A DNA stretch of 64,000 nucleotides. Origin: Formosa agariphila KMM 3901 (GTDB lineage Bacteria; Bacteroidota; Bacteroidia; Flavobacteriales; Flavobacteriaceae). The notes beneath the pieces were generated by a model. That model was not told the DNA's origin, ran no database searches, and saw only the letters and a program-made list of their open reading frames with translations. The translations under genes and the position numbers were made by a program. This document shows, one piece after another, positions 61,766-64,000 of the stretch. Location of the stretch: assembly GCF_000723205.1 (NCBI RefSeq), contig NZ_HG315671.1, positions 3,484,001-3,548,000 of the forward strand, written 5' to 3'. Within the stretch, counting starts at the first letter, position 1, and each line of letters starts with the position of its first letter.

Positions 61766-64000
61766 TTATTCCACATTATATGGTGTATGTAAAGCAGTTA
61801 AACAAGTATACACTTTATCTCCGTTCACTACCGACAACTGAAGTTCATAAAGTCTTTGATTATTCGGAATCGTAAGATATAATTCTTTTTCATTACTAAT
61901 TTGCTCTATAGCTAACCGATTCCCATACTTATCCTTCTTAACTAATAACCACTCATATTCCAAATCGCCTCGTTCTGGAATAATCCAATCATCATTTTCA
62001 TTTAGTAACAATACATGATAAATAAGCACACTTTTAGGATACGCTAATTTCGCAGGTTTAAGAATATTAATTTTAAGGGCATCATTTACGCCTTTGTTAC
62101 TTGAAGACGATAATGCATCATACTCAAAATAATCTGTTTTATACCTCCCTTTTCTATCTATTAAACCTTTAAAAGACACAACATTCATTTCATGTTGATC
62201 TTGCCAAGATGTGATAAAATAAGGAGTGTTAATATACGTTGAATCTAGCGATTTTAAGGCATTTACATCAATACTAGAAAACACATAATTAAGTTTCTTT
62301 GCTTTAAGATAAACTAAAGTTGAATCCAAACAAATATCTTCAACACTTACATTAACAATTAATCCTAATGTATAATTTAGTTTTATACGATTTTCTATTT
62401 TTTTAATATTAGTAATCGTTATATTGTTAAGGTCGATACTTAAAGTTATCGGTCTACTTTTATCAATTTTATTTATTTTATGCATTAAATTATTCAACCA
62501 AATTAAATACGCTTCTTGCTGTAGTTGTAATTCAGGTTTATCATAAAATTTTTTTAACCCCACAAGAACATCATTTTCAATCTCCCAGACTATAATATTC
62601 TTACGCTTTTTATATTTTTCAACTCTATTCAGCACCTTTTCTTCTAATACTTTAAGCTGTAAAGTATCTCTAATAAAATCAATTTGTTCTGGGATATGAA
62701 ATCCATAACTAATATTTAAATTAAACTCAGCACTAATATTTAACACATTAATGTCGTAAACATCGTTTTCCTTATAACGGATTGTGTTTAACCCTAACTT
62801 CTTTAATGCTTTAAAATCTGATTCTAAATTCTTTCTACTTAACACATAATAACTTTGGTTCCAATTCTCCCCTTTTCTAAAGTTTATTCCTTTTATATTT
62901 TCTGGATATGAATTGAAATATTTTGTATTAGATGTATTATGGTTTGATTGAGATGTTGATAAAGCAGAAAAATCTGAACGTTTTTCCTCTCTTTTAAAAT
63001 TCTTTGCAAACGATGGGTTAGGAATAGATATAGTCCAATCCAAATCTGAATTAGAATTGTAATTATCAGGTAAATTGTCATCTACTTTACTATTAAAAAA
63101 AACAATAGCTTGAATTTCTTCAAACTCATTGTGTAGAATATTAAATGCATTCGAAATCCAAAGATTTTGATTTACACCATTTCTTAAAGCTCCAAACTCT
63201 GAAATCATTACAGGTTTTTTTGGTAATTTTTTAAATTCATTATGAAAAGAATCATATAATACCTTAAAACTAAAATCTAATTCTGGCTGACTGCTCTTGG
63301 CATAATTTAAAATATTAGCAGAAACCCAATCTACATAAGCTTCACCTGGAAAATAGTCAATGACGTGCTCTGCTTTCCACGGATTCCAGACCCATATAAC
63401 ATTAGTTGCCTGATTTTTTATAAATATATCATGTACGTGAATCCAAGCTTTCTTAAATCTAATATCTGCATCTTCTTGATTATCGAACCAGGGGTAAAAG
63501 GGATTATCAAATTCATGAGCAAACCTTAAAAACACTGGTTTATTAATGGATTTAAATTTTAACGAAACTTCCGATAAATAATCATCAAAATAACCATCGT
63601 TAATCAAATCAAAAACATGCTCCCCTTGAATAGAATCTGCAGTAAAAGTATTTAACCAAGGTTCCCAAGTTATCATAGGTACAGAATGTCTGTTATATAC
63701 AGAATCTAAACTACTTATCGAAAAATTCTTATCTATCTCTTTGTGCCATGGGTAATAAAACGAAACAATATCTATACTTTCATTAATAGTATATTCAAAT
63801 TCTGATACTTGTTTTACATTTGTAATCCCGTCATCGAACTTAGGCAAGAAGGCTCCTAAATATTTCATTTGTTTTTTTTCAGTAATTTCAACGGGTAAAC
63901 CATTTTTTCGAATAGCTTCTTTTTTAGATATTATGTAACCACACCACCCTAGAATGATTAGAACTACAAATACTGAAATTTTTGAGGCTATCGAGAACAT
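61766..64000 (-). CDS. Membrane-anchored GH26-like protein with second TIM-barrel domain (may continue past the edge)
   Basis: 744 residues; the first ATG coincides with the last base of the window, so the true start may lie outside. A hydrophobic helix at residues 8-25 anchors it. Residues 45-330 look like glycoside hydrolase family 26: the acid/base Glu in 'FLRFAHEFDNP' (residue 163) and the nucleophile Glu in 'PVMISEFGA' (residue 268). Residues 365-620 form a second barrel of the GH2/GH5 type ('IKGINFRKGENW', 'NIIVWEIENDV', 'FKGLIDRKGRYKTDYF'), but I see no Glu at the expected nucleophile strand ('YFITSWQDQ'). The last 90 residues are a beta domain. GH26 members act on mannans or mixed glucans; the substrate here is not known. 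Confidence 0.75.
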   Translation of the reverse strand: MFSIASKISVFVVLIILGWCGYIISKKEAIRKNGLPVEITEKKQMKYLGAFLPKFDDGITNVKQVSEFEYTINESIDIVSFYYPWHKEIDKNFSISSLDSVYNRHSVPMITWEPWLNTFTADSIQGEHVFDLINDGYFDDYLSEVSLKFKSINKPVFLRFAHEFDNPFYPWFDNQEDADIRFKKAWIHVHDIFIKNQATNVIWVWNPWKAEHVIDYFPGEAYVDWVSANILNYAKSSQPELDFSFKVLYDSFHNEFKKLPKKPVMISEFGALRNGVNQNLWISNAFNILHNEFEEIQAIVFFNSKVDDNLPDNYNSNSDLDWTISIPNPSFAKNFKREEKRSDFSALSTSQSNHNTSNTKYFNSYPENIKGINFRKGENWNQSYYVLSRKNLESDFKALKKLGLNTIRYKENDVYDINVLNISAEFNLNISYGFHIPEQIDFIRDTLQLKVLEEKVLNRVEKYKKRKNIIVWEIENDVLVGLKKFYDKPELQLQQEAYLIWLNNLMHKINKIDKSRPITLSIDLNNITITNIKKIENRIKLNYTLGLIVNVSVEDICLDSTLVYLKAKKLNYVFSSIDVNALKSLDSTYINTPYFITSWQDQHEMNVVSFKGLIDRKGRYKTDYFEYDALSSSSNKGVNDALKINILKPAKLAYPKSVLIYHVLLLNENDDWIIPERGDLEYEWLLVKKDKYGNRLAIEQISNEKELYLTIPNNQRLYELQLSVVNGDKVYTCLTALHTPYNVE

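Noticed and set aside
1-64000. CRISPR array, insertion sequence, prophage or integrative element
   Set aside because: No regularly spaced repeats, transposase, integrase or phage genes were found; gene order is that of a stable chromosomal backbone.

Overview
The window is AT-rich chromosomal DNA from a member of the Bacteroidota, most probably the family Flavobacteriaceae. The evidence is a type IX secretion (T9SS) sorting domain, promoters of the Bacteroidota type (TAnnTTTG at -7), almost no Shine-Dalgarno sequences, a GYDIA-family GHMP kinase beside a class II HMG-CoA reductase, a degradation-type S9 dipeptidyl peptidase, and an arsenosugar-type gene set typical of marine flavobacteria. 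I see no insertion sequence, prophage, CRISPR array or rRNA. Genes are tightly packed and in flavobacterial housekeeping order.

Layout. 1-4163: end of a T9SS-exported protein, a small secreted protein behind a near-perfect promoter, a large hairpin terminator, an HPr-kinase-like protein and a family-5 nucleotidyltransferase. This is the least ordinary part of the window. 4266-6907: acyl-CoA synthetase, tRNA-Arg, YqeY. 7005-22533 (minus strand): a complete dcw division and cell-wall cluster, mraZ-rsmH-ftsL-ftsI-murE-mraY-murD-ftsW-murG-murC-ftsQ-ftsA-ftsZ, with a recognisable MraZ operator in front. 22830-27488: alpha/beta hydrolase, EngB, an orphan ABC permease and the tail-specific protease. 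27643-32426: surE, a small membrane protein, lpxB, an NlpC/P60 lipoprotein, and comEC interrupted by one in-frame amber codon. 32435-36905: thioredoxin-like protein, POT peptide transporter and DPP-IV-like peptidase, a peptide utilisation set. 37074-39295: HMG-CoA reductase and GYDIA kinase (mevalonate pathway). 39351-47120 (minus strand): PpiD-like foldase, CNNM/CBS protein, small membrane protein, LptC, TPR protein, outer membrane protein and CoaX, mostly envelope assembly. 47220: tRNA-Phe. 47766-52254: GH3-type adenylating enzyme, HELGH metalloprotease, MscS channel, Na+/H+ antiporter. 52425-55540: arsenosugar-associated genes (AhpD-like protein, ArsS radical SAM, DUF2064 glycosyltransferase, purine nucleoside phosphorylase) without ArsM. 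55630-61752: sterol-desaturase-like hydroxylase, a carboxypeptidase-regulatory-domain protein, two family-2 glycosyltransferases and MeaB. 61766-64000: a membrane-anchored protein with a GH26-like and a second TIM-barrel domain, reaching the window edge.

How the genes work together. The dcw block builds and divides the cell wall; MurE carries the DNPR motif expected for meso-diaminopimelate. LpxB, LptC, PpiD and Prc serve the outer membrane and periplasm. The arsenosugar genes form a plausible linear route in which ArsS makes a 5'-arsino-deoxyadenosine, the phosphorylase removes adenine, and the glycosyltransferase uses the sugar phosphate.

Best candidates for something not yet described: the small secreted protein plus kinase plus nucleotidyltransferase cassette at 1682-4163, whose enzyme types match the tail-modifying enzymes of lasso peptides but which has no visible lasso maturation genes; and, on a smaller scale, the three-repeat MraZ operator, the amber codon in comEC, and a terminator for the thioredoxin gene hidden inside the end of comEC.
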